A DNA stretch of 64,000 bases from the NCBI RefSeq assembly GCF_022829725.1, contig NZ_JAKSYG010000053.1:1-64000 (forward strand), written 5' to 3'. Position numbers and translations under genes: made by a program. Under the pieces are notes generated by a model that saw nothing but the letters and a program-made list of their open reading frames with translations, was not told the DNA's origin and ran no database searches. This document shows positions 28,519 through 36,467 of this stretch, piece after piece; the stretch's first letter is position 1, and the number at the start of each line of letters is the position of its first letter. Source of the stretch: Methylobacterium sp. E-005 (GTDB lineage Bacteria > Pseudomonadota > Alphaproteobacteria > Rhizobiales > Beijerinckiaceae).

Positions 28519-30345
28519 TCATGCAAGGGCCAGGGGGTGTATCTCGGCAATCTCGTGATACGATTTGTTGGGCAGGACGTAGATTAGCAGGCGATCTCCC
28601 GCCTCAACGGCAGCTTGTTCGTGATCGGTGGAGATGAATTCGACGGTCCCATCTGGCTTGATGATCAAAAAGCGAGTTGCGTCCGACTTCAGGGCGGTTT
28701 CCGCAGGAACGACGTCGAACTGCCAGCCGGCGTCATGGTGTCTTGCAAGGGTGTCGAAGTCGGTCTTGCCCTCACCCAGGACTTTTCCGCGGGCATCTCG
28801 GCTCACACCCGTGTCCTCGTGCAGGAGGTGGTCGGCCGAGGGGGCCAGTTGGTAGACGCGCTCGCGGCCGATCTCGGGGGCCAGCCTGGTACAAACCAGG
28901 GCGTTGTAGAGTTCGTCGCGGGTCGCCGCGAGCAGATGGTCCGGCGGATAGTCGGCGAGACCTTCCTCGGCATGGCGGGACAGGAGTTCGGCCTGCAGCG
29001 TCGGGACACCCGCCGCCTGCGCCGCGTGCAGCGCGCCGGGATAGGTGTCGATGAGAACGACCGGCACGCCCGCACGGTGGAGTGCGACGACCATGTCGGT
29101 CGCCCACGGGCAGGCGCCGACGACCGCGAGCCGCTGGCTCTCGGCCGCCACGGAGAGGCCGAACCGGCGGGAGAGCGGCCCGAGGGAAAAGCCGTGCAGG
29201 ATCACCGTCGCGACGATGACCGCGAACACGGTCGGTTGGATGAGATCGCCACCGGCGTATCCCGCCTCCGTGAGGCGGGGTCCGGCTACCCCCGCGACGG
29301 CCGCCGCGACGATGCCGCGTGGCCCGATCCAGCCAACGAAGACGCGCTCCCGCCGCGAGAGGTCGCTGTTCAGTGTCGCCAGCCAAGTGGCGGCTGGACG
29401 GACCAAGAACACGATGGCGGCGGTCAGGCCGATGATGGGCAGGGACAGCTTGCCGAGGACCCCGAGGTCGAGGTCGGCCGTCAGCACCACGAAGAGGCAG
29501 GAGACCAGCAGGACGACCAGAGCTTCCTTGAACCGACGCAACTCCGCGATGCCTGGCACATGCCGGTTGGCGAGCGCGATGCCGAAGACCGTGGCGCCGA
29601 TCAGCCCCGCCTCGTGCATGAACAGGTTCGGGACGACGTAGGCGATGAGCGCAAGTGCAAGAAGCACCGGAATTTTCAGGGTCTCGGCGACGAAGTCGCG
29701 CCGGAACGCCCAGGCCACGAGGAAGGCCGAGCCCACGCCGAGGGCGACGGCGACCATCATGCCCTCGGCGAGATGGAGGGCGAGGGCGATGACCGGGCTC
29801 TCCCCGGCCTGGTGAGGCACGCCGACCAGGATCTCGATCACGACCGCCGTGAGGATAGCTCCGACCGGGTCGTTGATGATGGCCTCCCATCGGAGGAAAG
29901 CCGCCGAGCGCCGCTTCAGGCGCGCGTGACGCAGCAGCGGCAGGATCACCGTGGGACCCGTGACGACGAGGATCGCACCGAACACCGCCGCGGGGCCCCA
30001 CATCATCCTGCCGACCCAGTGGGCCGCGACAGTGCCGAGGACGAAGTTCACAGGGAGGGCGAAGGCGGTCAGCCGTAACACGCCCTCGCCGGATGCCCGG
30101 AGTTCGCGGAAGTCGAGGGCGAGGCCGCCCTCGAACACCACGATGGCCACCGCGAGCCCGATCAGCGGCCGGAGATTTTCCCCGAAGTCCCGGGTCGGGT
30201 GCAACAGGCCGAGCACAGGGCCGGCCAGGAACCCGACCCCGAGGAGAAGCACGATAGCGGGAATGCGCAGACGCGCGGCAACAACTTGGGCGGCGATCCC
30301 ACCGCCCACGATGCACAGCACAGCCGCCGTCAGTCCGTGTTCCAT
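28519..30345 (-). CDS. Cation/proton antiporter with C-terminal RCK/TrkA domain
   Basis: 608 residues. About 390 N-terminal residues form 12-13 membrane helices of the CPA1/CPA2 Na+(K+)/H+ antiporter fold, including GVGFLAGPVLGLLHP and the WEAIINDPVGAIL region with the conserved Asn-Asp pair. A Rossmann-like TrkA-N segment follows (LAVVGACPWATDMVVAL), then a TrkA-C-like end (FLIIKPDGTVEFISTD and GDRLLIYVLP). The RCK half implies control by nucleotide or ion binding, as in KefC and K+/H+ antiporters. Likely role is pH or potassium homeostasis in the inner membrane. It stands alone. Confidence 0.93.
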   Translation of the reverse strand: MEHGLTAAVLCIVGGGIAAQVVAARLRIPAIVLLLGVGFLAGPVLGLLHPTRDFGENLRPLIGLAVAIVVFEGGLALDFRELRASGEGVLRLTAFALPVNFVLGTVAAHWVGRMMWGPAAVFGAILVVTGPTVILPLLRHARLKRRSAAFLRWEAIINDPVGAILTAVVIEILVGVPHQAGESPVIALALHLAEGMMVAVALGVGSAFLVAWAFRRDFVAETLKIPVLLALALIAYVVPNLFMHEAGLIGATVFGIALANRHVPGIAELRRFKEALVVLLVSCLFVVLTADLDLGVLGKLSLPIIGLTAAIVFLVRPAATWLATLNSDLSRRERVFVGWIGPRGIVAAAVAGVAGPRLTEAGYAGGDLIQPTVFAVIVATVILHGFSLGPLSRRFGLSVAAESQRLAVVGACPWATDMVVALHRAGVPVVLIDTYPGALHAAQAAGVPTLQAELLSRHAEEGLADYPPDHLLAATRDELYNALVCTRLAPEIGRERVYQLAPSADHLLHEDTGVSRDARGKVLGEGKTDFDTLARHHDAGWQFDVVPAETALKSDATRFLIIKPDGTVEFISTDHEQAAVEAGDRLLIYVLPNKSYHEIAEIHPLALA

Positions 30346-30570
30346 GCGCGAGGCTCCGGACGAATGTCCGGAGATGCCTGCGGGCGTCCGAACCGAGTTT
30401 CAGCTGCTAGGGCCGTCGAGGGCCGTGCGTCTCCCCCTGGACAGGCGGAGACTTGGCAGTGCGCTAGCGACAATCTCGGTGCGGGATCCCGGTTCCCCTC
30501 GGCGCCTGCGCCCATCCCGCGGGGGCCGTCGACCGGTCGGGTGCTGCCAAGCCCTCGGTTGACCGGCGCC

Positions 30571-30801
30571 TCAGATTCCCGAGTCCCTATCGACGGGGTG
30601 ACGCGTCGGCTGCTGGATCGTCACGGCGTCGGTCTCGGCAGGGAAAGCACGGGCGGCCGGCGTGCCCGGCACGGCCTCGAGCCCCTGCGCCAGGGCGGGC
30701 GAGGCCACGAGCAGGAGGGTCGCCAGGAGCGCGTCGATGCCGGATCGGACCGCGGCGGCGATGAGGGCTGCAACCTGGACATCGCCCAGCGCCGCTTGCA
30801 C
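30571..30801 (-). CDS. Hypothetical small exported protein
   Basis: Tentative. From a GTG at 30801 the frame gives a hydrophobic stretch ALLATLLLVASPALAQG, which is a good signal peptide with an ALA-type cleavage site. A mature part of about 37 residues rich in Pro and Thr follows. It begins about 25 bases after the ECF sigma gene stop on the same strand and could be co-expressed with it. No anti-sigma features are seen. Confidence 0.4.
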   Translation of the reverse strand: MQAALGDVQVAALIAAAVRSGIDALLATLLLVASPALAQGLEAVPGTPAARAFPAETDAVTIQQPTRHPVDRDSGI

Positions 30802-30825
30802 CGAAGCCTGTCGAGGAGACGTTGC

Positions 30826-31368
30826 TCAGGCCTCCCCGAGCTCGGCGGCGAGCCGGTTGCGTGCCCTGCTCACACGGCTCTTCACCGTGCCGGGCGGGCA
30901 GCCGATCCGCGCCGCCGCGGCCTCGTAGGACAAGTCCTCGACCGCGACGAGGAGCAGCGCCTCGCGTTGGGCGGGATCGAGCCGGCCCAGTGCGACCTGC
31001 ATGTCCCGAACGTCGAGGCGGTGCTCCTGGTCGGCCAGGCTGCACAGCCCCGCAGCGTACGAGCCCGCCGGGTCGGGGACCTCCCGGCGACGCTTGATCC
31101 GCGCGTTGAGGTAACCGTTGCGCAGGATCGTGAAGAGCCACGCCTTCAGCCGGGTCCCGGGCTCGAATTTGACCCGGAACTCCCAGGCCTTGAGCAGGGT
31201 GAACTGCACGAGGTCCTCGCTCTCGGTCGCATTCCGGGTCAGCGACAGCGCGAACCGGCGCAGGTCGGGCACAACCCCAACGAGTTCGGACGTGAAGCGG
31301 CGCTCGGCGCGCGACTCGGCGGCGTCCAGGACCTGCGAGAGCCGGCGGAGGACGAGGCCCAGGGGCAC
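30826..31368 (-). CDS. ECF-type RNA polymerase sigma factor
   Basis: 180 residues with sigma-70 region 2 (SEDLVQFTLLKAWEFR) and region 4 (DLSYEAAAARIGCPPGTVK) and no region 1 or 3, as in extracytoplasmic function sigma factors. The GTG start is weakly supported; an internal start near the FTSELVG region would still keep both domains. No recognisable anti-sigma factor or PhyR/NepR is adjacent, so its control is not visible. The neighbouring PAS-LuxR regulator and CsbD cluster suggest a stress setting, which is inference from position only. Confidence 0.9.
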   Translation of the reverse strand: MPLGLVLRRLSQVLDAAESRAERRFTSELVGVVPDLRRFALSLTRNATESEDLVQFTLLKAWEFRVKFEPGTRLKAWLFTILRNGYLNARIKRRREVPDPAGSYAAGLCSLADQEHRLDVRDMQVALGRLDPAQREALLLVAVEDLSYEAAAARIGCPPGTVKSRVSRARNRLAAELGEA

Positions 31369-31628
31369 GCCTCGTCGACGCTTGCAACTTCTGGGTAGAA
31401 ATCACGCAGATCTTGCCCGGCCCCGTGTCGCGCGTGCGAGATCACGGCTTCGTGGGGGGCGGACGAACGCAAGTGTTCGGCGGCATGGGGCACGGGGACA
31501 GGCTCACCATCGTCTTGAGAGCGCGCGCGAGGACCATTTCTGGCGTGGCGGGCTCGGCGAGCATCAATCTTTGGCCGCAGCGCCGCGGGTCAATGATACG
31601 TGCGTACTGGGATCCTAACATAAATTTT
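31369..31628. other. Divergent intergenic region between the sigma factor and the PAS-LuxR gene
   Basis: No gene seen. It lies between divergent genes and should contain the sigma-gene promoter; the right end leads into a promoter-like element for the regulator. Confidence 0.4.
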
Positions 31629-31653
31629 GGAACCAGCTTGCGCACAATCGGTT
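31629..31653 (+). promoter_or_regulatory. Candidate EcfG-type general-stress promoter
   Basis: GGAAC, 18 bases, then TT. This fits the alphaproteobacterial general stress sigma (EcfG/RpoE2) consensus GGAAC-N18/19-TT. It lies 43 bases before the regulator's start codon, a sensible distance. Short degenerate motifs occur by chance, so this is suggestive. Confidence 0.45.
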
Positions 31654-31695
31654 CATGCGTGGCTGCCGTCTCGGTAGCGACGATGGAAAGGGACG

Positions 31696-33168
31696 ATGCG
31701 AGCCGTGACCCCGGGCGCCGACAGGCACGAACTCCGGCAGATCATCGCCGGCCTGAGCGAAGGCGTGATCCTGGTCGAACCCGACCAGACGATCGCCTAT
31801 GCCAACGAGGCCGCCCTCGCGATGCACGGCGCGGGCAGCCTGGATGAGCTCGGGCCGACCGTCGACGCGTACCGGGAGCGCTTCTGCCTGCGCTACCGCA
31901 ACCACGTCACCCCGAACCATTACCCGATCGAGCGCGTCGTGGCGGGCGAGCGCTTCCATGACGTCGTGGTCGAAGTCCGCCGCACCGATCGGCCCGAGCA
32001 GGATTTCGTGCATTCCCTGCGCAGCCTCGTGGCGATGGACCGCGACGGCAAGCCGAGCTGCCTCGCCCTCATCCTCAAGGACGTCACCGACCAGTTCGAG
32101 GCCGAGGACCGGTTCGAGGCGACATTCAACGCCAACCCGGCCCCGGCGGTGATCACCCGCCTTTCGGACCTCCGGCACGTCAAGGTGAATACCGGCTTCC
32201 TGGAGATGACCGGCTTCACCCGCGACACCGTCGTCGGGCGCAGCGTCTACGAGGTCGACGTCCTGGCCGATGCGCGCAACCGCGACCTCGCGACCTCCCG
32301 GCTGAAGGAGGGCGGCACGATCCCGCAGATGGAAGCGTGCCTCCGCCTGCCGGACGGGGGCAGCCGCTTCGTCATCGTGGCGGGCCAGCCGATCGAGCTC
32401 GGCGACGAGCCGTGCATGCTCTTCACCTTTGCGGATCTCGAACTGCGCCGGAAGGCCGAGACCGCGCTCCGCCAGAGCGAGGCGCGCTTCTCCCAGGCCT
32501 TCCGCCTGACCCCGGTCCCGACCGTGCTCACCCGGGGCAAGGGGTTCCAGGTCACCGGCATCAACGAGGCCTTCACGCGGGTCTTCGGATCGGGAGAGGA
32601 CAAGGTTCTCGGACGCAGCCTGGCCGAGGCCGGCCTTTGGGCGAACGACCGCCAGCGCATCGATTTCGAGGTTGCCCTGGAGCGCAAGGGCTTCGTGCTC
32701 GGCGCCGAGGTTTGCCTGCGTCGCGAGGACGGAGCGAACCTCGACTGCCTCGTCTCGGCCGAGCGGATTGAGATCGAGAACGACCCGTTCGTGCTGCTCG
32801 TGCTGCAGGACATCACCGACCGCAAGCATACGGAACGCGAACTGTTCGACGCCATCGAGACGGTCATGGCGGACACCTCCTGGTTCAGCCGCGGCCTGAT
32901 CGAGAAGCTCGCCAACCTTCGCAGGCCCGATGCCGGACGGCCGGGCGCCGTCGCCTCCAACCTGACGGCCCGCGAGCGGCAGATCCTGAACCTGATCTGC
33001 TCCGGTCTCGACGACGAGGCCATCGCCCGCAAGCTCAGCCTATCGCGCAACACGGTGCGCAACCATGGTGCCGCGCTCTACCGCAAGCTCGGTATTCACA
33101 AGCGCAGCGAGGCCGTGGTCTGGGGTCGGGAAAATGGTTTTCCCCTGCAGTCCGGTGGAACCAAATGA
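31696..33168 (+). CDS. PAS-domain LuxR-family transcriptional regulator
   Basis: 490 residues. Three consecutive PAS-like modules are visible: about 10-130 (GVILVEPDQTIAYANEAAL), about 135-255 (FNANPAPAVITRL, then FLEMTGFTRDTVVG) and about 260-385 (FRLTPVPTVLTR, INEAFTRVFG). The C-terminal GerE/LuxR helix-turn-helix is LTARERQILNLICSGLDDE followed by LSRNTVRNHGAALYRKLG. It has no membrane segments and no receiver domain. It probably senses a cytosolic cue through PAS and regulates nearby or distant genes; the CsbD cluster begins about 95 bases downstream on the same strand. Confidence 0.92.
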   Translation: MRAVTPGADRHELRQIIAGLSEGVILVEPDQTIAYANEAALAMHGAGSLDELGPTVDAYRERFCLRYRNHVTPNHYPIERVVAGERFHDVVVEVRRTDRPEQDFVHSLRSLVAMDRDGKPSCLALILKDVTDQFEAEDRFEATFNANPAPAVITRLSDLRHVKVNTGFLEMTGFTRDTVVGRSVYEVDVLADARNRDLATSRLKEGGTIPQMEACLRLPDGGSRFVIVAGQPIELGDEPCMLFTFADLELRRKAETALRQSEARFSQAFRLTPVPTVLTRGKGFQVTGINEAFTRVFGSGEDKVLGRSLAEAGLWANDRQRIDFEVALERKGFVLGAEVCLRREDGANLDCLVSAERIEIENDPFVLLVLQDITDRKHTERELFDAIETVMADTSWFSRGLIEKLANLRRPDAGRPGAVASNLTARERQILNLICSGLDDEAIARKLSLSRNTVRNHGAALYRKLGIHKRSEAVVWGRENGFPLQSGGTK

Positions 33169-33261
33169 CCGGTTTACTAGTATAAATGTCTCATTGAATC
33201 TGAGATCCACTCCAACATCTGATCTTCGGTGAAGGGTTTTCTCGGGAAAGACGGATCACCC

Positions 33262-33435
33262 ATGACCGAAGACAAGAATTCCACTTCGACCGAGCACCTC
33301 AAGGCTTCGGTCAAGGAAGCCCTCGGCAAGCTCACCGGCGACACGCGGATCGAGGCCGAGGGCCGGCGGCAGAAGCGTGCCGCACGCGCCACCGGGGTCC
33401 CCGGAACCAAGCCTACGGGCTCGGACCGGGACTGA
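33262..33435 (+). CDS. CsbD-family stress protein (short)
   Basis: 57 residues starting MTEDKNSTSTEHLKASVKE, followed by ALGKLTGDTRIEAEGRRQK. That is the CsbD core (a helix, then the K-L-T-G-D-x-x-x-E-A-E-G pattern). CsbD/YjbJ proteins are abundant, hydrophilic and induced in stationary phase or stress; their molecular role is unknown. An A/T-rich stretch at 33170-33200 precedes it and may carry the promoter. First of the cluster. Confidence 0.75.
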   Translation: MTEDKNSTSTEHLKASVKEALGKLTGDTRIEAEGRRQKRAARATGVPGTKPTGSDRD

Positions 33436-33499
33436 CCTCATCTCGGAGGCGTCCCAAGAACGGGCGCCATCCCTCCACCCACCACACGAGGAAGACGAC

Positions 33500-34006
33500 A
33501 TGGTCGATACGGATCGGATCACAGGCGCCGCCAAGGAATTGGGCGGCAAGGTGCAGGGCGCCGTGGGCGACCTCACCGGCTCCAAGCGGGACTCGGTCGA
33601 GGGCCGCGCCCGCGAGACGGCGGGCCAGGCCGAGAACCTCTACGGTCAAGCCAAGGACACGGTCCGCGACGCAGCCGAGCACGTCGCCGATACCGCCCGC
33701 GACATCGGCGGCAGGATCCGCGACACGGTCGGCGGTTTCGTCGGCTCCGACGACATCGAGCACCGCGCCCGCCAGGCCCAGGGTGCCGCCGGGGAGCAGT
33801 TCGATCGGGCGCAGCGCTCCGTGCGCCGGGCGGCGGACGATGCGTCCGACTACGCCGAGGACGCCTACGATCGTGGCGGCCACTACCTGCGCCGGGGCAC
33901 CCGCGAGGTGAGCCATCAGGTCGCCGAGTACCCCCTCGCCTCGCTGCTGATCGCCGGCGCCGTCGGCTTCGGCCTCGGTCTGCTCGTGAACGCGACCCGC
34001 GACTGA
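33500..34006 (+). CDS. CsbD-family protein with C-terminal membrane helix
   Basis: 168 residues. N-terminal CsbD motif (MVDTDRITGAAKELGGKVQ, then GDLTGSKRDSVEGRARE). The middle consists of long amphipathic helical repeats (QAKDTVRDAAEHVADTARD), and the end is a glycine-rich membrane segment (LASLLIAGAVGFGLGLLV). Tail-anchored helical proteins of this kind (compare ElaB/YqjD) may sit at the inner membrane during stress. GAGGA precedes the ATG. Part of a same-strand run of stress genes. Confidence 0.85.
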   Translation: MVDTDRITGAAKELGGKVQGAVGDLTGSKRDSVEGRARETAGQAENLYGQAKDTVRDAAEHVADTARDIGGRIRDTVGGFVGSDDIEHRARQAQGAAGEQFDRAQRSVRRAADDASDYAEDAYDRGGHYLRRGTREVSHQVAEYPLASLLIAGAVGFGLGLLVNATRD

Positions 34007-34055
34007 GCGGCCACCGACCCACAGTTACGAACGACCTACGACTCGGAGTGAAAGC

Positions 34056-34979
34056 GTGACCATCCAGACGACCACCGCCCCCCTCGCGACCGGAGCGGCG
34101 CATGCCGATACGCGCGCCGTGCTGCTCAACGAGGTCTCGTGGGGCGCGATCTTCGCCGGCGCCGTGACCGCCCTCGTGACCCAGGTCATCGTCAACCTCG
34201 TCGGCGTCGGGGTCGGCCTGGCCTCGGTCGGCACCAACGCGGCCGACAATCCGTCGGCCTCCACCGTCTCGATGGGCGCCGGCATCTGGTTCGTGGCGTC
34301 GGGCATCGTCGCCTCGCTCGCCGGCGGCCTGATCGCCGGCCGCCTCTCCGGCAAGCCCCTGCCGGGCGCGGCCGCCCTGCACGGGCTGGTGTCCTGGGCG
34401 GTGACGACGCTGGTCGTGCTCTACCTGCTGACCTCGGCCGCCAGCGGCCTGGTCGGCGGCACGCTCAGCACCGTCTCGGGCGCGCTGGGTGGCGCGGGCA
34501 ACCTCGTCGGCGGCACGATCCAGACCGCCGCTCAGGCCGCTGCGCCGTCGCTGTCGAAGGTTTCGAACCCGCTCGACGGCATCGAGGACAAGGTCCGCCA
34601 GCAGACGGCGGGCCAGGATCCGCAGGCCGCCAAGGATGCCGCGGTGGCGGCCATCAAGGCGCTGTTCACGGGTGATGCCTCGCAGAAGCAGCAGGCGGAG
34701 AACCGGGCGGCGGACGCGCTGGCCAAGGCGCAGAACATCCCGGTCGATCAGGCCCGCCAGCAGGTGCAGGACTACGAGAAGCAGTACGACCAGGCCGTGG
34801 CCACCGCCAAGCAGAAGGCCGAGGCGGCGGCCGTGACCGCCAAGTCCGCCGCGACCCAGGGCGCCTTCTACGCCGCCATCGCGCTGATCCTGGGGACGCT
34901 GGCCGCCTTCCTCGGCGGTCGCCTCGGCGCCCCGAAGCCGGCCACGCTGCTCGGCGCCTACGAGACCCGGCGCGTCTGA
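34056..34979 (+). CDS. Polytopic membrane protein with Ala-rich helical middle
   Basis: 307 residues. Three to four membrane segments lie in the first 150 residues (AIFAGAVTALVTQVIVNLVG, IWFVASGIVASLAGGLIAG, LVSWAVTTLVVLYLL). A roughly 120-residue Ala/Gln/Lys-rich helical domain follows, then a final membrane helix (FYAAIALILGTLAAFLGG). Similar proteins are sometimes labelled PhnA-like, without evidence of phosphonate function. Inner-membrane location within the CsbD cluster suggests an envelope-stress role; the function is unknown. Confidence 0.8.
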   Translation: MTIQTTTAPLATGAAHADTRAVLLNEVSWGAIFAGAVTALVTQVIVNLVGVGVGLASVGTNAADNPSASTVSMGAGIWFVASGIVASLAGGLIAGRLSGKPLPGAAALHGLVSWAVTTLVVLYLLTSAASGLVGGTLSTVSGALGGAGNLVGGTIQTAAQAAAPSLSKVSNPLDGIEDKVRQQTAGQDPQAAKDAAVAAIKALFTGDASQKQQAENRAADALAKAQNIPVDQARQQVQDYEKQYDQAVATAKQKAEAAAVTAKSAATQGAFYAAIALILGTLAAFLGGRLGAPKPATLLGAYETRRV

Positions 34980-35060
34980 ACCGCGACCAGCCTCCGCCGC
35001 AGGGCGGGGGCTCCACCGGCCGGGGGAACCGGCCTCCACAGCGCAACAGGAGTTTTCACG

Positions 35061-35261
35061 ATGAGCAGCACCACCGACAATCTCAAGGGTCTGGCCAACG
35101 AGGCCGTCGGCAACGTCAAGCAGGCCGCGGGCAGCGTCACCGGCAACGACAAGCTCGTGGCCGAGGGCAAGGCGCAGGAGCTGAAGGGCGAAGCCCAGAA
35201 GACGGTGGGTGACGTCAAGGACGGCGCAAAGTCCCTCGCCGACAAGATCACCGGTCGCTGA
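35061..35261 (+). CDS. CsbD-family stress protein
   Basis: 66 residues, a classic stand-alone CsbD domain: NLKGLANEAVGNVKQAAGSV, then the TGNDKLVAEGKAQE core and a Lys-rich tail ending DKITGR. AGGAG precedes the ATG. Hydrophilic, probably cytosolic and abundant under stress. Third-closest paralogue in the cluster. Confidence 0.9.
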   Translation: MSSTTDNLKGLANEAVGNVKQAAGSVTGNDKLVAEGKAQELKGEAQKTVGDVKDGAKSLADKITGR

Positions 35262-35328
35262 GCGTGACCAGGCGGCGCGGGTGCATCCGGCGCCGCCCCC
35301 CTCGTCCATCCGACACAGGAGACATCCC

Positions 35329-35715
35329 ATGAACCGCGACCAGATCCGTGGTGCGTCCCGTCACCTCAAGGGTCGCGCGCAGACCGCGATCGGTGGCCTC
35401 GCCGGCGACCCGGCCCGTCGGGTCCGCGGCGCCGTGAACCAAGTGGCCGGCGGCGCCCAGTACGCCTATGGCCGCGCCCGCGACCGGGCGGAGGATCTCG
35501 CCGAGGATGGCCGCCATCTCGCCCACGAGGCGCGGGAGCGGGCGGACCACCTCATCGACGACGGCCGACACTATGCCGAGGAAGCCCGCCGCCGGGTGAA
35601 AACCCAGGGCCGCCGCGCCATCCGCTACGCCGATGCCAACCGTACGACGACGCTGCTCGCCTTCGTCGGCGCCGCCTTCGCCCTGGGCTGGCTCGCCCGC
35701 TCCCCCCGTCACTAA
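35329..35715 (+). CDS. CsbD-like/YqjD-like tail-anchored helical protein
   Basis: 128 residues. The N-terminus is CsbD-like (MNRDQIRGASRHLKGRAQTA). The centre is a highly charged helical repeat region (RADHLIDDGRHYAEEARRRV), and one membrane helix lies close to the C-terminus (LLAFVGAAFALGWLA). The architecture matches its neighbour at 33500-34006, suggesting duplication. AGGAG lies upstream. Confidence 0.85.
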   Translation: MNRDQIRGASRHLKGRAQTAIGGLAGDPARRVRGAVNQVAGGAQYAYGRARDRAEDLAEDGRHLAHEARERADHLIDDGRHYAEEARRRVKTQGRRAIRYADANRTTTLLAFVGAAFALGWLARSPRH

Positions 35716-35730
35716 CCCCTGGAGATCCCG

Positions 35731-35835
35731 ATGATCCGCAAGCTTCTCACCCTGTTCGTCCTGCCGCGGGTGGTCGCCTACGTCACCCGTCGCCTGAACG
35801 GTCGCGCCGCCACGCCGCCACGCCGGGGCTACTGA
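35731..35835 (+). CDS. Very small hydrophobic protein (34 aa)
   Basis: ATG 35731 preceded by TGGAG, 15 bases after the previous stop. The sequence MIRKLLTLFVLPRVVAYVTR ends in a basic RRGY tail. It looks like an amphipathic or membrane-associated miniprotein. The tight spacing and ribosome site support translation; the function is unknown. Confidence 0.65.
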   Translation: MIRKLLTLFVLPRVVAYVTRRLNGRAATPPRRGY

Positions 35836-35884
35836 CCGTCGAACCCGACGCCCGCGAACGGCCTCTCACGGACAAGGACACGAC

Positions 35885-36364
35885 ATGAGCGACGGATATC
35901 CCTCGATGACGGCCCTGCTCGGCTTGCTCGCCGTGGCGGGTTACCAGAACAGAGACAAGATCGCCGATTGGCTCGGCGCCCCGACCCGCGACAGCTACGA
36001 CGCGACCCTTCCGCCGACCTCCCGGGCCACCCCGGAGGCCAGTGCGACGATGCCGTCGAACCTGCAGCGCGTGCTGGGCGGCGTCGGCTCGGCCGGGGTC
36101 GGCGGGCTGATCGCGAGCGGCTTGTCCGAACTGGTCGAGCACTTCACCAAGGGCGGGCACGGCGAGACCGCCAGTTCCTGGGTCAACCAGGGCGCCAACC
36201 GGGAGATCGGCGAGGCGGACCTGGAGCGCGTCATCGGGCCCCAGACCCTGGACCACCTCACGCACCAGACCGGCCTGAGCCGGTCCGACATCCTCGCGCG
36301 CCTGTCGCGCACGTTGCCCTCCGCCATCGACCGCTACGCGACCGACGGTCGCCGGCTCGCCTGA
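35885..36364 (+). CDS. YidB-family (DUF937) protein
   Basis: 159 residues. The C-terminal half carries the YidB pattern: a Gly-rich LGGVGSAGVGGLIASGL, then ASSWVNQGANREI, VIGPQTLDHLTHQTG and LSRSDILARLSRTLPSAID. The N-terminal 60 residues are less conserved and include a short TRDSYDATLPPT linker. YidB-like proteins are of unknown function and often lie near envelope or stress genes. Two strong hairpins follow, ending this transcription unit. Confidence 0.88.
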   Translation: MSDGYPSMTALLGLLAVAGYQNRDKIADWLGAPTRDSYDATLPPTSRATPEASATMPSNLQRVLGGVGSAGVGGLIASGLSELVEHFTKGGHGETASSWVNQGANREIGEADLERVIGPQTLDHLTHQTGLSRSDILARLSRTLPSAIDRYATDGRRLA

Positions 36365-36381
36365 CAGCGAGGCTGTGAGGT

Positions 36382-36407
36382 CCCGGTCGCCCTGCCCGGC
36401 GACCGGG
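36382..36407 (+). terminator. Strong hairpin after the YidB-like gene
   Basis: A perfect 10-bp stem (CCCGGTCGCC / GGCGACCGGG) with a 6-base loop, 18 bases after the stop codon. It is probably part of a double terminator for the CsbD-YidB unit. Confidence 0.65.
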
Positions 36408-36417
36408 GATTCGACGC

Positions 36418-36437
36418 GGGCCGGCATCGACCGGCCC
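36418..36437 (+). terminator. Second hairpin, before the LysM gene
   Basis: A perfect 7-bp stem (GGGCCGG / CCGGCCC) with loop CATCGA, followed by GTTTAA. It reinforces termination just ahead of the LysM protein gene. Confidence 0.55.
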
Positions 36438-36467
36438 GTTTAACGGCTCCGGGGGGACCGACACGCC

